Part shown: positions 51,003-60,247 of the stretch, one piece after another
How the letters are laid out: each line of letters begins with the position of its first letter
Position numbering within the stretch: the stretch's first letter is position 1
Source: Verrucomicrobiota bacterium
GTDB taxonomy: Bacteria > Verrucomicrobiota > Verrucomicrobiia > Limisphaerales > J093
Reading direction: 5' to 3'
Length of the DNA: 64,000 bases
Assembly (NCBI GenBank): GCA_027493615.1
Contig: JAOSKK010000035.1
Coordinates: 62,001 to 126,000, forward strand
The notes under the pieces: generated by a model
Database searches by the model: none
Told to the model about the DNA's origin: nothing
The model's input: the letters and a program-made list of their open reading frames with translations, nothing else
Position numbers and translations under genes: made by a program

Positions 51003-51881
51003 ATGAAACCACGGAGTTCTTCCCCCCTGGCCGGAGTGGCCCTGGGCTTTGCCGCCGCCCTCACCCTCTCGACCGCCCTCGCCCAACCTGCGATCCCGGA
51101 CGCTTACAAGGTCAACGGCTTCGCCATCGGCTGTCAGGCGTACACCTTCAACCGCTTCACCGCCTTCGAGGCCATCGAGAAGACCGCGGCGGCCGGCGGC
51201 AAGGTCATCGAGTTCTACCCTGGCCAGAAGCTCAGCAAGGAACAGCCCAACGTCACCCTGGACCACAACGCCCCGGATGCCGTCCTCGATCAGGTCAAAG
51301 CCAAGCTCGCCCAGCACGGTGTCAAGGCGGTCAACTACGGCGTTGTGGGCATCCCCAACAATGAGGCCCAGGCCCGGAAGGTGTTCGAGTTCGCCCGCAA
51401 GATGGGCATGCGCGCCGTGACCACCGAATCGGCCGACGCCATCAACATCATCGAAAAGCTGGCGCAGGAATACGATCTGGGCGTCGCCTTCCACAACCAC
51501 CCCGGCAGCTTCGCCGACCCCAACTACAAGGTCTGGAATCCCTACTACATCGCCGGCCTCGTCACCGGCCGGGATCGCCGCCTCGGCGCCTGCGTCGACA
51601 CCGGCCACTGGACGCGGTCCGGCATCAAGCCCATCGAGGCCCTCCGGGTCCTCAAGGGCCGCATCGTCAGCGCGCATCTGAAGGACCTCAACGAATTCGG
51701 CAGCCGCAGCGCCCACGACGTGCCATTCGGGACGGGCGTGTCGGGCATCAAGGAATGCCTCGAGGAGCTCAAGGCGCAGGGATTCGACGGGAACATCTCG
51801 ATCGAGTACGAGCATAACTGGGACAACAGCCTGCCCGAGGTCACCGCCTGCATCGACTTCGTCCGGCAGTTCGGTCGCTAG
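51003..51881 (+). CDS. Exported sugar phosphate isomerase/epimerase-like protein
   Basis: 292 residues, intact. The signal peptide (GVALGFAAALTLSTALAQ, residues 10-27) supports ATG 51003 rather than an earlier in-frame start. TIM-barrel superfamily of xylose-isomerase-like enzymes: strands KVIEFYPG, VAFHNHPGSF, ACVDTGHWTRSG and VSAHLKDLN carry the Glu, His, Asp and Lys-Asp positions used for metal binding, and ISIEYEHNWD supplies the last Glu. Exported members in this phylum act with Gfo/Idh/MocA oxidoreductases on 3-keto sugars; that role is an inference here. The HD-domain gene follows after 10 nt. Confidence 0.88.
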   Translation: MKPRSSSPLAGVALGFAAALTLSTALAQPAIPDAYKVNGFAIGCQAYTFNRFTAFEAIEKTAAAGGKVIEFYPGQKLSKEQPNVTLDHNAPDAVLDQVKAKLAQHGVKAVNYGVVGIPNNEAQARKVFEFARKMGMRAVTTESADAINIIEKLAQEYDLGVAFHNHPGSFADPNYKVWNPYYIAGLVTGRDRRLGACVDTGHWTRSGIKPIEALRVLKGRIVSAHLKDLNEFGSRSAHDVPFGTGVSGIKECLEELKAQGFDGNISIEYEHNWDNSLPEVTACIDFVRQFGR

Positions 51882-51891
51882 GCCCCGCGCC

Positions 51892-52448
51892 ATGGACCGC
51901 GTCGAGGCCTGGCAGTTGCTCACGGAGTACACGCCGTCCGACTCCCTGCGCAAACACGCCCTCGCCGTCGAGGCCGCCCTGCGCCATTACGCGCCCCGGT
52001 TCGGCGGCGACATCGAGCAGTGGGGCCTGACCGGCCTTTTGCATGACTTCGACTACGAGCGCTGGCCGGCGCCCCGGAGCATACCCGCCAGGGGGCCGTG
52101 ATCCTCAGGGAACGGGGCGTCGACGAGGAGATCGTCGGCGCCATCTTGTCCCACGCCACGTGGAACTGGGACGAGTACCCGCTGGACCGGCCCTTGCGAC
52201 GGGCGCTCTTCGCGGTGGACGAACTCTGCGGGTTCGTCACCGCTGTCGCGTATGTGCGGCCCGAGCGGCTGGCGGGCCTCGGCGCGGCCAGTGTCCGCAA
52301 GAAGATGAAGCAGAAGTCCTTTGCGGCGGCGGTCCGCCGGGAGGACATCGAACGGGGAGCCGTCCTCCTGGAGCTTCCTTTGGACGAACACATCACCCAC
52401 GTCATCACGGCGATGCAAGGGATCGCCGCCGACCTCGGCCTGGCGTGA
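51892..52448 (+). CDS. HD-domain phosphohydrolase-like protein (frame broken)
   Basis: About 185 residues. An HD metal-binding domain: His in LRKHALAVEAALRHYA, the HD pair in GLLHDFDYERWP, His in APEHTRQGAVILRERG, and the last metal Asp in ALFAVDELCGFVTAV. This is the layout of small predicted HDIG hydrolases. The frame breaks near nt 52070 in a CCCC run; one added base yields APEHTRQG. ATG 51892 is 10 nt after the isomerase stop, so the two are likely co-transcribed. The substrate is unknown, presumably a nucleotide. Confidence 0.8.
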
Positions 52449-52490
52449 CCGCACGCCGCCCCGCAGCGCCTGGCCCGTGGCGCCCTCAAA

Positions 52491-52519
52491 GCGGGTCGGA
52501 CTCTCCCCGTCCGACCCGC
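52491..52519. terminator. Hairpin between convergent genes
   Basis: A perfect 11-bp stem (GCGGGTCGGAC with GTCCGACCCGC) around a 7-nt TCTCCCC loop between the HD gene (ends 52448) and trpG (ends 52522). No long T tract on either side. Confidence 0.65.
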
Positions 52520-52521
52520 CT

Positions 52522-53085
52522 TCAGAGCTTCAGGAAGTTCGCGAGGATCTGCCGCCCGTTCTCGGTGAGGATGCTCTCCGGGTGAAACTGCACGCCCCAG
52601 ATCGGCAGGGTCTTGTGGCGCACGCCCATGATCTCGCCCTCCTCGGTCCAGGCAGTCAACTCGAGGCAGTCCGGCAGGCTGTCACGCTCGATCACGAGCG
52701 AGTGGTAGCGGGTCGCGGCAAACGGACTGGGCAGGCCCGCGAAGAGATCGCGGCCGTTGTGGTGGATCGGCGAGGTCTTCCCGTGCATCATCCGGTAGTT
52801 CACCACCACGTTGGCGCCGAACACGTGGCCGATGCACTGGTGGCCCAGACAAACACCCAGCAGCGGCACCTTGCCCGCCCATGCGCGGAGAATGTCGTTC
52901 GAGAGCCCGGACTCCCGTGGCGAACAGGGTCCGGGTGAGATCAGGATGCGCTCGGGCGCCAGACGAACGATCTGGTCCAGCGTGATCTGGTCGTTGCGGT
53001 GCACCTGCATCGTCACGCCCATCTCGCCGAGGTACTGCACCAGGTTAAACGTGAACGAGTCGTAATTGTCTATCACCAGGACCAT
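52522..53085 (-). CDS. trpG: Anthranilate/aminodeoxychorismate synthase component II
   Basis: 187 residues, intact. Glutamine amidotransferase that supplies ammonia to TrpE or PabB. The classic start VLVIDNYDSFTFNLVQYL fixes ATG 53085. Oxyanion region LISPGPCSPRES, nucleophile Cys in LLGVCLGHQCIGH, RYHSLVIERDSLP, and the His-Glu pair in GVQFHPESILTENG. Whether it works in tryptophan or folate synthesis cannot be told; neither trpE nor pabB is nearby. Same strand as the DUF2017-like gene, 14 nt downstream of it. Confidence 0.94.
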   Translation of the reverse strand: MVLVIDNYDSFTFNLVQYLGEMGVTMQVHRNDQITLDQIVRLAPERILISPGPCSPRESGLSNDILRAWAGKVPLLGVCLGHQCIGHVFGANVVVNYRMMHGKTSPIHHNGRDLFAGLPSPFAATRYHSLVIERDSLPDCLELTAWTEEGEIMGVRHKTLPIWGVQFHPESILTENGRQILANFLKL

Positions 53086-53099
53086 AATGCGCCGGCATC

Positions 53100-53678
53100 C
53101 TATACAGCAGCCTTCCCCTTGGGAATCCCCCAGCCACGAGGCCTTGCCCACCGCGCCCCGTTCGTTCCGCCGGCGTTCATGCCTCCCGCCCGCTCCACCC
53201 CCACACCGTCGGTCCCGTCCAGCGCCGCCAGCAGCACGTACTCGAAGTGCCCCGCCACCTCCATCAACGCCAGATACCGCACGTTCTCGCGCGTCGGTTG
53301 CGGGCGGACTTCCGTCTCAGGATCGGGACAACCCAGCCGCAGCCAACTGCCGACCCGCACGTCGTTCAACACCCGCAGCAGCCACTCGAGTTCCTCCCGG
53401 TTGAACCGCACCCGGAATCCCTGGCCATGCCGCACAAACCGCTGCTCCTCGGCCAGCCAGCCCTCCACGCGTCGCTTCGCCTCCGCCTTGTGCGCCGCCA
53501 TCGACTCGGTGAGCAGGGTCTGGTCCGCTCCCGCCGGCGGGGCGTCCGACGCCCGCGTCAGCCGATGGTAGGATGGCGGGATGACCGGGTAAGCCTCAAG
53601 CACGCCGCAAAGCACCGATTTCTCTCGCACCCCGAGATGGAATTCGAATCCGGCCCCGTCCTGACGCACCAGCTTCAT
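53100..53678 (-). CDS. DUF2017-like protein coupled to clpS
   Basis: 192 residues, intact. The block LEWLLRVLNDVRVGSWLRLG resembles the DUF2017 family, best known in Actinobacteria, where it also sits beside clpS. Other visible parts are a helical middle with LTESMAAHKAEAKRRVEGWL and a helix ENVRYLALMEVAGHFEYVLLAAL near the end. The last 30 residues are Gly-rich and disordered. No signal peptide. ATG 53678 overlaps the clpS stop by 4 nt, implying coupled translation and a role with the ClpS/Clp protease system. The family call is moderate. Confidence 0.6.
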   Translation of the reverse strand: MKLVRQDGAGFEFHLGVREKSVLCGVLEAYPVIPPSYHRLTRASDAPPAGADQTLLTESMAAHKAEAKRRVEGWLAEEQRFVRHGQGFRVRFNREELEWLLRVLNDVRVGSWLRLGCPDPETEVRPQPTRENVRYLALMEVAGHFEYVLLAALDGTDGVGVERAGGMNAGGTNGARWARPRGWGIPKGKAAV

Positions 53679-54004
53679 GCGTCGTCGCGTTCCAGCGTGG
53701 CCTGCAAGCCATAGCCCTGCAGTTGGTGGACATGGAACTCCGCCCGCTCGAGGCTCGTGCGCAGCAAAACGCTCCGGCCCCGACGATGGACCTCGAGCAT
53801 GTGTTGCTCGGCCTTCTCCTTCACCCACCCGAACACCACCATGAACACGTGCGTGACGTACACCATCAGGTTCACCGGGTCGTTCCAGCACACCACCAGA
53901 TACCCCGGCTCCCGCGCGCGCTGAGACTCCGTCTCCTCGCCCACATCCTCATGCGGTCGCACCGCCGGTTCGGCCACTTGCGGCATGCGCGGAAGGTAGG
54001 ACAC
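53675..54004 (-). CDS. clpS: ATP-dependent Clp protease adaptor ClpS
   Basis: 109 residues, intact. ClpS hands N-degron substrates to ClpA/ClpC. The conserved core is WNDPVNLMVYVTHVFMVVFG, then KAEQHMLEVHRRGRSVL with the invariant His, and RAEFHVHQLQGYGLQATLE as the last helix and strand. The usual NDD is NDP here. An acidic N-terminal extension of about 35 residues is typical. First gene of a clpS, DUF2017-like, trpG run. Confidence 0.88.
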   Translation of the reverse strand: MSYLPRMPQVAEPAVRPHEDVGEETESQRAREPGYLVVCWNDPVNLMVYVTHVFMVVFGWVKEKAEQHMLEVHRRGRSVLLRTSLERAEFHVHQLQGYGLQATLERDDA

Positions 54005-54069
54005 GCCGGCCGGGAATTCAACGGGCAGCCTCAGTTGCGCTCCCGGGAGACCCCGCTACCTTGCGCCGC

Positions 54070-55416
54070 ATGAGCCGTCACCAACCCCGCTCCCTGGCCG
54101 CGCTGGTCACCTTCGCCGCCGGATCCCTCCTCGCCCTCGTCGCCGTGGCCGGGCCGGCCTCCGCCCAATGGCCCCACTGGCGCGGCCCCTTCTACAACGG
54201 CAGCAGCCCCGCCACCAATCTGCCCCCGCGCTTCTCCCCCACCGAGCACGTCCGCTGGAAGGTCGCCCTGCCCGGACCCAGCGCCGCCACACCCGCCATC
54301 TGGAACGAGCACGTCTTCGTCTCTTCCACCGACACCGAAGCCGGCACCCTCCTCGCCCTCGCGCTGGATCGTCGCACCGGCCGCGAGCTCTGGCGCCGCA
54401 CCATCGCCGAACGCGCCAGCCGGGATCGCCTCAGCAACTTCGCCTCCCCGTCGCCCACCACCGACGGCGACCGCGTTTTCTTCTATTACGGCCAGGGGGA
54501 TCTGGCCGCGTTCAGTCCGGAGGGCCAGCCGCTCTGGTCCCGCCGCCTTGCCGAGGATTACGGCGAGTTCGCCTTCCTCTGGACCTACGCCTCCAGCCCG
54601 CTCCTGCACGACGGGCGCGTCTACATCCAAGTCTTGCAGCGCAATGTCCCGGTCAACGGCCGTGGCCGTACCGACGGCCCCATCGCCTCGTACCTGCTGG
54701 CCCTGGATCCCGCCACCGGTCGCGAGCTCTGGCGCCACGTCCGGCCCAGCGACGCCGTGGCCGAATCCCTCGAGTCCTTTGCCTCGCCCGTTCCCTTCGA
54801 GCACCAGGGACGACCCGAAATCCTGGTCATCGGCGGCGACTGCATCACCGGCCACGACCCGGCGTCCGGCCGGGAACTCTGGCGCTGGGGCACGTGGAAT
54901 CCCACCCGGATCTCGCACTGGCGCATGGTGCCTTCGCCGGTGGCCGGAGCCGGCTTGGTCCTGGCCTGCGCCCCGAAACGCGAGCCGATCTTCGCCCTCA
55001 AGGCCGGCGGCGTGGGCACCCTCGAACCCGGGGCCGTTGCCTGGACCACGGCCGAGCAACGCGAGGTCACCTCGGACGTGCCCACGCCCCTGTTCTATCT
55101 CGGGGACTTCTTCGTCCTGAGCGATCTCCGAAAGAACCTCACCCGCCTCGATCCCGCCACCGGCCGCGTCAAGTGGGAACTCGCCACTCCCGGCAACGCC
55201 AAGTACGAGGCCTCCCCCACCGGCGCCGACGGCCGGATCTATCTCTTCAGCTTCAGCGGTGAGGTCGTCGTGGTGGATGCCGCCAACGGCCAGGTCACCC
55301 ACCGCACCAACTTCGGCGAGCCCGGCGATGACCAGACCCGCTCGACCCTTGCCGCCGTCGACCACGACCTGTTCATCCGCACTAATCACAAACTCTATTG
55401 CGTCGGCACACGTTAA
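54070..55416 (+). CDS. Secreted PQQ-like beta-propeller protein
   Basis: 448 residues, intact. Signal peptide at residues 1-33 (FAAGSLLALVAVAGPASA), mature start QWPHWRGPFYNG, a very common opening of verrucomicrobial and planctomycetal PQQ-propeller proteins. Repeated blade motifs such as LALDRRTGRELWRRTI, LALDPATGRELWRHV, DPASGRELWRW and LDPATGRVKWEL show an eight-bladed propeller. These proteins are often not enzymes but binding or scaffolding proteins. ATG 54070 is preferred over a TTG three codons upstream. The quinone reductase gene begins 26 nt later. Confidence 0.88.
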   Translation: MSRHQPRSLAALVTFAAGSLLALVAVAGPASAQWPHWRGPFYNGSSPATNLPPRFSPTEHVRWKVALPGPSAATPAIWNEHVFVSSTDTEAGTLLALALDRRTGRELWRRTIAERASRDRLSNFASPSPTTDGDRVFFYYGQGDLAAFSPEGQPLWSRRLAEDYGEFAFLWTYASSPLLHDGRVYIQVLQRNVPVNGRGRTDGPIASYLLALDPATGRELWRHVRPSDAVAESLESFASPVPFEHQGRPEILVIGGDCITGHDPASGRELWRWGTWNPTRISHWRMVPSPVAGAGLVLACAPKREPIFALKAGGVGTLEPGAVAWTTAEQREVTSDVPTPLFYLGDFFVLSDLRKNLTRLDPATGRVKWELATPGNAKYEASPTGADGRIYLFSFSGEVVVVDAANGQVTHRTNFGEPGDDQTRSTLAAVDHDLFIRTNHKLYCVGTR

Positions 55417-55442
55417 ACGGCGAAACTCCCCGCGCCGACACG

Positions 55443-56436
55443 ATGAAAGCCGCCTACATCACCCAACCCGGCCCTCCGGAGTCCATCCTCTGCGGCGACC
55501 TCCCCGCCCCCCGGCCCCCACGGGCTCGCGCCTGCTCGTCCGCGTCAAAGCCGTCGCGGTCAATCCCATCGACACCTACCTGCGCAGTGGTGCGGTCAAG
55601 ATGGACCTGCCCACGCCCTTCATCCTCGGTTGCGATTTCGCCGGGGTGGTCGAAGCCGTGGGTCCGGACGTCACCCGCTTTGATCCGGGTGAACGCGTGT
55701 GGGGCAGCAACCAGGGGCTTCTCGGTCGCCAGGGTACCTTCGCGGAGTATATCACCGTCGACGAGTGCTGGGCGTATCCGACCCCCCGAACGTGACGGAC
55801 GAACAGGCCGCAGCCATCGCCCTCGTGGGCATCACCGCCCATCTGGGCCTGGTCCGCGAAGGCCGGCTCGAGCGCGGGGAGACCATCCTCGTCAACGGCG
55901 CCAGCGGCGGCGTCGGCTCGACCGTGGTGCAGATCGCCAAGCTGCTCGGCGCCCGCGTCATCGCCACGGTGGGCAGCCCGCAGAAAGCCGAGGCCATCCT
56001 CCAGCTCGGCGCCGACTACGCCATCATCCACCAGGCCGTCGAGCCGAACCTGGCTCTGCGCAAGATCACTCCCGGCGGCGTCAACGTCTGGTGGGAAACC
56101 ACCCGCGAGCCCGACTTCGACAAGATTGTGTCCGCCCTCGCCTCGCGCGGGCGCATCATCCTCATGGCAGGTCGCGACGCCCGCCCTCCTTTCCCCGTCG
56201 GGCCCTTCTACGTCAAGAGCGCCTCGCTCCACGGCTTCGTCATGTTCACCGCGCACCCGGACGAACAGCGCGACGCCGCGGACGACCTCAACGAGTGGTT
56301 GGCCGCCGGCAAGCTCAAGCCGCGGATCGACCGGGTCCTCCCACTCGAGGAAGTGGCCACGGCCCACCGCCTGCAGGAGGAGAACACGATCGGCCGGGCG
56401 GGCACGCTGGCGGGCAAGATCGTGCTCACGCCCTAA
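55443..56436 (+). CDS. NADPH:quinone reductase-like MDR protein (frame broken)
   Basis: About 331 residues of the zinc-independent medium-chain reductase family. GroES-like domain: RVKAVAVNPIDTYLRSG and FILGCDFAGVVEAVGPDV; Rossmann domain: TILVNGASGGVGSTVVQIAK (the AxxGxxG NADPH motif) and ARVIATVGSPQKAE; C-terminal end EENTIGRAGTLAGKIVLTP. No structural zinc Cys cluster. The frame breaks near nt 55515 (CCCCC run) and in the C6 run near 55787; both edits give continuous family sequence (YPTPPNVTDEQAAAIAL). Likely reduces quinones or enals with NADPH. Confidence 0.88.
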
Positions 56437-56464
56437 GCCACGCCCCAGCGACCGGCACCCGGCC

Positions 56465-56893
56465 TCAATCGGTCAGGTTCTTCGCCCAGGTCTCGACTTC
56501 ATCCGCGAGTTCCTTGAAGCCTTCGGCCAGCTTGGCCCGCTCGTCCGCCGTGGCTTCCGCCAGCCGCGCGGAGGCGTCCTTGAGCTGGGCCAACCGCTTC
56601 TCGGCGGCCGCGCGAAGGTCGGCGACCTGGTCGCCGGTCTTTTCCTTCAGCGATTGCAGTCTGGCTTCGAGGGTCTGGCTCAGGCCGGCCAGGCGCGCCT
56701 GCAACGCACGCGTCTGTTCGGCGGCCAGGTCGGCCGCCGCCGCTCCGGCCTCTCTAGCCCCCTCCCGCAGGCGCTCCACGGCGCTGCCGGCATTCGTGGC
56801 CGGGGAGGAATCCGCCGATTCGGACGGTTTGCAGCCGACCCATCCGGTGGCAGCCGCCGCACCAACCAGCATGACGTAAAGGATCGCTTTCAT
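56465..56893 (-). CDS. Small lipoprotein with coiled coil
   Basis: 142 residues from ATG 56893; an earlier in-frame ATG lies at 56911. Signal with lipobox TGWVGC, so Cys21 or thereabouts is lipidated. The mature protein is an Ala/Glu/Lys-rich amphipathic coiled coil (AADLAAEQTRALQARLAGL, KEKTGDQVADLRAAAEKRL) with no domain recognised; such helical lipoproteins may brace the envelope. The DUF1328 gene is 44 nt upstream on the same strand. Confidence 0.75.
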   Translation of the reverse strand: MKAILYVMLVGAAAATGWVGCKPSESADSSPATNAGSAVERLREGAREAGAAAADLAAEQTRALQARLAGLSQTLEARLQSLKEKTGDQVADLRAAAEKRLAQLKDASARLAEATADERAKLAEGFKELADEVETWAKNLTD

Positions 56894-56937
56894 GGCAAGG
56901 GTTCCTTTCATGGGCGAATGACAGGTCATCCGTGAAT

Positions 56938-57114
56938 TCAAACCGGCGGTGGCCGGCCTTGGACCGCCCGCACCACCGCCGCCAGGATCCAGAGGATCAG
57001 GAAGACGAAGAACAGCACCTTCGCAATGTCCACGGCCGCCCCGGCAATACCCGTGAAACCCAGCACGCCGGCGATCAGCGCCAGCACCAGAAACGTCAAC
57101 GACCAGCCCAGCAT
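56938..57114 (-). CDS. DUF1328 (UPF0391) membrane protein
   Basis: 58 residues, intact. Two membrane helices: SLTFLVLALIAGVLGFTGIA and IAKVLFFVFLILWILAAVV. This is the YtjA/UPF0391 family of tiny stress-linked inner-membrane proteins of unknown function. An AAGGA ribosome site lies 7 nt before ATG 57114. It heads a likely two-gene unit with the lipoprotein. Confidence 0.9.
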   Translation of the reverse strand: MLGWSLTFLVLALIAGVLGFTGIAGAAVDIAKVLFFVFLILWILAAVVRAVQGRPPPV

Positions 57115-57389
57115 GGTATGTCCTTTCGCGTCGTCTCCGGCGCCGGCCGGAGACCGAGTTTGACGGCCGCCCTTGCGGGCCCGGCCACGGACCCGGGCGA
57201 CTGGTCTCAGTTCACGACGATTAGGACAACGGAAGCACTCAAGAAGTTCAAATTGAAATTGACAGTGCCTCACGCCGGCCGCAGGCAAACGTCGCACACC
57301 CCGGGCGGTCCCGGCGTCCGCCCGAACCCGGCGGACGTGTCTCCGGGCGTGCGCGGGGCGAGCCAGGGGGCGCGCTTCCCGCGCCAAAC

Positions 57390-58676
57390 TCAGCCGACCT
57401 TCAGCCTGCCGCCGTAAACGGCGTGCTTGCCGAGCTGTTGCTCGATGCGCAGGAGCTGGTTGTACTTGGCCAGCCGGTCGCTGCGACTCAACGAACCCGT
57501 CTTGATCTGGCCCGCATTCGTTGCCACGGCGATGTCGGCGATGGTGGCGTCCTCGGTCTCGCCCGAGCGGTGGCTGATCACGGAGGTGTACCCGTGGCGA
57601 TGCGCCAGCTCGACGGCGTCCAGCGTCTCGGTCAGGGACCCGATCTGATTGACCTTCACGAGGATCGAGTTGGCCACGCCCAGGTCGATGCCTTTCTGGA
57701 GGAACTGCACGTTGGTCACGAACAGGTCGTCTCCCACGAGCTGGATCTTGGCGCCGAGCTTCTCGGTGAGCTTCTTCCAGTTGGTCCAGTCGCCTTCAGC
57801 GCAGCCGTCTTCGATGGAGAGGATCGGGTACTTGCCACAGAGCTCGGCGTAGAAGGCGACCAGGTCGTCGCCCGAAAGCGTCTTGCCGGTGCTCTTCTTG
57901 AAGGTGTACGTGCCCTTGCCCTTGTTGACGAACTCGCTGCTCGCCACGTCGAGGGCGAGGTAGATCTGCTTGCCGGCCTTGTAGCCGGCGTCCTTGATGG
58001 CGCTGAGGATGGCCTCGATGGCCGCCTCGGTGCTGTCGAGCTTGGGCGCAAACCCGCCTTCGTCGCCAACAGCGGTGCTGAGGCCCTTGGCCTTGAGGAC
58101 GTTCTTCAGGGCGTGGAAGGTCTCGGTGATGGCGCGGAGGCCTTCGCTGAAGGTGTCGAAGCCCACGGGCATGATCATGAACTCCTGGAAATCAATCGGG
58201 GCATCCGAGTGCGCGCCGCCGTTGATGACGTTGGCCATGGGGACCGGCAGGACCTTGGCGTTGGGGCCACCGAGGTACTTGTAGAGGGGCAGACGCAGGC
58301 TGGCGGCGGCGGCTTTGGCCGTGGCGAGGGAAACCGCGAGCACGGCATTGGCGCCGAGCTTGGCCTTCTTGAAGCCGGTGCCGTCGAGGTCGAGCATGGT
58401 GTGGTCGATGGCGAGCTGCTCGGTGGCGTCCCGGCCTTTCAGCGCGGGGAAGATCTTGTCGGTGACGTTGCGGCAGGCCTTCGCGACGCCTTTGCCACCG
58501 TAGCGCTTCTTGTCGTCGTCGCGGAGCTCGAGGGCTTCGTCTTCGCCGGTGCTGGCGCCGGAAGGGACGGCGGCGGTGCCGAGCGCGCCGTCGGCGAGCA
58601 GGACGTCGACTTCGACGGTGGGGTTGCCGCGGGAGTCGAGGACTTCGCGCGCTTTGATGTCGGTAATGCTCCTCAT
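57390..58676 (-). CDS. eno: Enolase
   Basis: 428 residues, intact. Converts 2-phosphoglycerate to phosphoenolpyruvate; cytoplasmic, Mg-dependent. Full-length with all hallmarks: VLDSRGNPTVEVDVLL, GASTGEDEALELRDDD, GGAHSDAPIDFQEFMIMP, metal Asp in LALDVASSEF, SIEDGCAEGDW, LVGDDLFVTN, VKVNQIGSLTET with the catalytic Lys, and SHRSGETEDATIADIAV. Ser-His-Arg in the last motif is canonical. Single gene with no frame breaks. Confidence 0.98.
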   Translation of the reverse strand: MRSITDIKAREVLDSRGNPTVEVDVLLADGALGTAAVPSGASTGEDEALELRDDDKKRYGGKGVAKACRNVTDKIFPALKGRDATEQLAIDHTMLDLDGTGFKKAKLGANAVLAVSLATAKAAAASLRLPLYKYLGGPNAKVLPVPMANVINGGAHSDAPIDFQEFMIMPVGFDTFSEGLRAITETFHALKNVLKAKGLSTAVGDEGGFAPKLDSTEAAIEAILSAIKDAGYKAGKQIYLALDVASSEFVNKGKGTYTFKKSTGKTLSGDDLVAFYAELCGKYPILSIEDGCAEGDWTNWKKLTEKLGAKIQLVGDDLFVTNVQFLQKGIDLGVANSILVKVNQIGSLTETLDAVELAHRHGYTSVISHRSGETEDATIADIAVATNAGQIKTGSLSRSDRLAKYNQLLRIEQQLGKHAVYGGRLKVG

Positions 58677-58739
58677 GGGTCCAATGTCAGGTTTCGATTG
58701 TCAAACGAAGCGGGGAGTCTAGGGCGGACGAGGACCGCG

Positions 58740-60047
58740 TCAAGGATGCCGCCGGCTCTGCCAGCGGGCGAGGCGTTCGCCGCGCCAGATGTCGGGCAGG
58801 GGCTGGCGCTCACGGACCAGGGCCGCCTCCTGGCCACGCACGAGCACCTCGGCGGCCAACGGGCGGCTGTTGTAGTTGGAACCCATCACCGACCCGTAGG
58901 CTCCCGTGCTGAGCAACGCGAGCAAGTCGCCCTCGCCCACCGATGGCAACGGCCGGTCCTTGGCAAAGTAATCGCCGGACTCGCAGATGCCGCCGACCAC
59001 GTCCACGGGCGTCCGGGCACCGGTCCGGCGCCAGACAGGAACGATCTCGTGATAGGCGTCGTAGAACGCCGGTCGGATGAGGTCGTTCATGGCGGCGTCC
59101 ACGATGACGAACCGCTTGCGGCCCGTGCGCTTCACGTACTCGACGCGCGTGACCAGGACGCCGGCATTGCCGACCAGGAAACGGCCGGGCTCGAGCAGCA
59201 CGCGCAGGCCGAGACGTTCGAGCGTGGGTCGCAGCGCCTGGGCGTAGCGCGCGGGCGTGAGGAGATTCCGGGCCGCCCGTGAGCGCCACCACGCCGGATC
59301 GCCACTCGCCAGAGCCGGGTCGTAGACGATGCCGATGCCCCCCGATGCTGAAAAACTCGATGCCATGCCGCGCCGCGAGCTGGGTCGCCAGCGGGGCGAC
59401 GCGCTCCACGGCCTGAACGAAAGGCCGGAGGGTGGTCAACTGCGACCCGATGTGCATCTGGATGCCGCGCAGGTGAAGATGCTTGAGGCGGGCGGCCCGG
59501 GAGTACAGGGGCTCGACGGCCTCGAACGCGACCCCGAACTTGTTCTCGTAGGTGCCGGTCGTGATCTTCGCATGCGTGGCGGCGTCCACGTTCGGGTTGA
59601 CCCGGACGGCGACCGGCGCGCGGGTCTTGAGCCGGGCGGCGACGCGGTCGATGCGCTTGAGTTCAGGTTCGCTCTCCGCGTTGAAGCAGTAGATGCGCTG
59701 GCGGAGGGCGTACTCGATCTCAGGCGCGGTCTTGGCCACGCCGGCGAAGACACAGCGTTGCGGATCGCCGCCAGCCGCCAGGACGCGTTCGAGTTCACCG
59801 CCGCTGACGACGTCGAAGCCCGCGCCCAACCGCGCGAAGGTGGCGAGGACGGCGAGGTTCGAGTTCGCTTTGACCGCGTAGCAGAGGAGACGGTCGAGGG
59901 GGCGAGGGCGGAGTCGAGTTCCTGGAAATGCGCCTCGAGCGTGTGCTGCGAGTACACAAACAGGGGTGTGCCGAAGCGACGGGCCAGCGCGTCGAGGCTG
60001 GCCGCCTCGCAATGCAGGGAACCCCGGACGTAACGGAAGTCATGCAT
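58740..60047 (-). CDS. lysA: Diaminopimelate decarboxylase (frame broken)
   Basis: About 435 residues. Removes CO2 from meso-diaminopimelate to give lysine, with PLP on Lys in CYAVKANSNLAVL. Also seen: GAGFDVVSGGELERVLAAG, HLHLRGIQMHIGSQL, the ISIGGG-like region at the second break, VLLEPGRFLVGNAGVLVTRV and CESGDYFAKDRPLPSVGEGD with the Cys-Glu-Ser of the dimer site. The frame breaks near nt 59905 and in the C6 run near 59338 (true reading FFSIGGGIGIVYDPA); the two shifts cancel. ATG 60047. The next gene upstream is the class II aldolase, behind a terminator. Confidence 0.94.
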
Positions 60048-60172
60048 GGCGGGGGGTTATGCCAGCCGGGCCGGGTGATGTCACGGGCAATGGGGACTCC
60101 GCAACCCTCGGGGGCTGGCGTCGGTCCGCCAGCCCGGCGCCGCCCCGCCAGGCCAAGCCGAAAGCTGTCGCC

Positions 60173-60218
60173 AAAAAAGGGGCGGCGTGTTGGATCGTCG
60201 GAGTCCGACACGCCGCCC
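60173..60218 (-). terminator. Intrinsic terminator of the class II aldolase gene
   Basis: On the minus strand a 15-bp stem (60204-60218 with 60180-60194, one G-U) with a 9-nt loop is followed by TTTTTT (60178-60173). It lies 30 nt after the aldolase stop. Confidence 0.92.
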
Positions 60219-60247
60219 GCCAACACGACCAGGCCGCGCCGCCTGGC

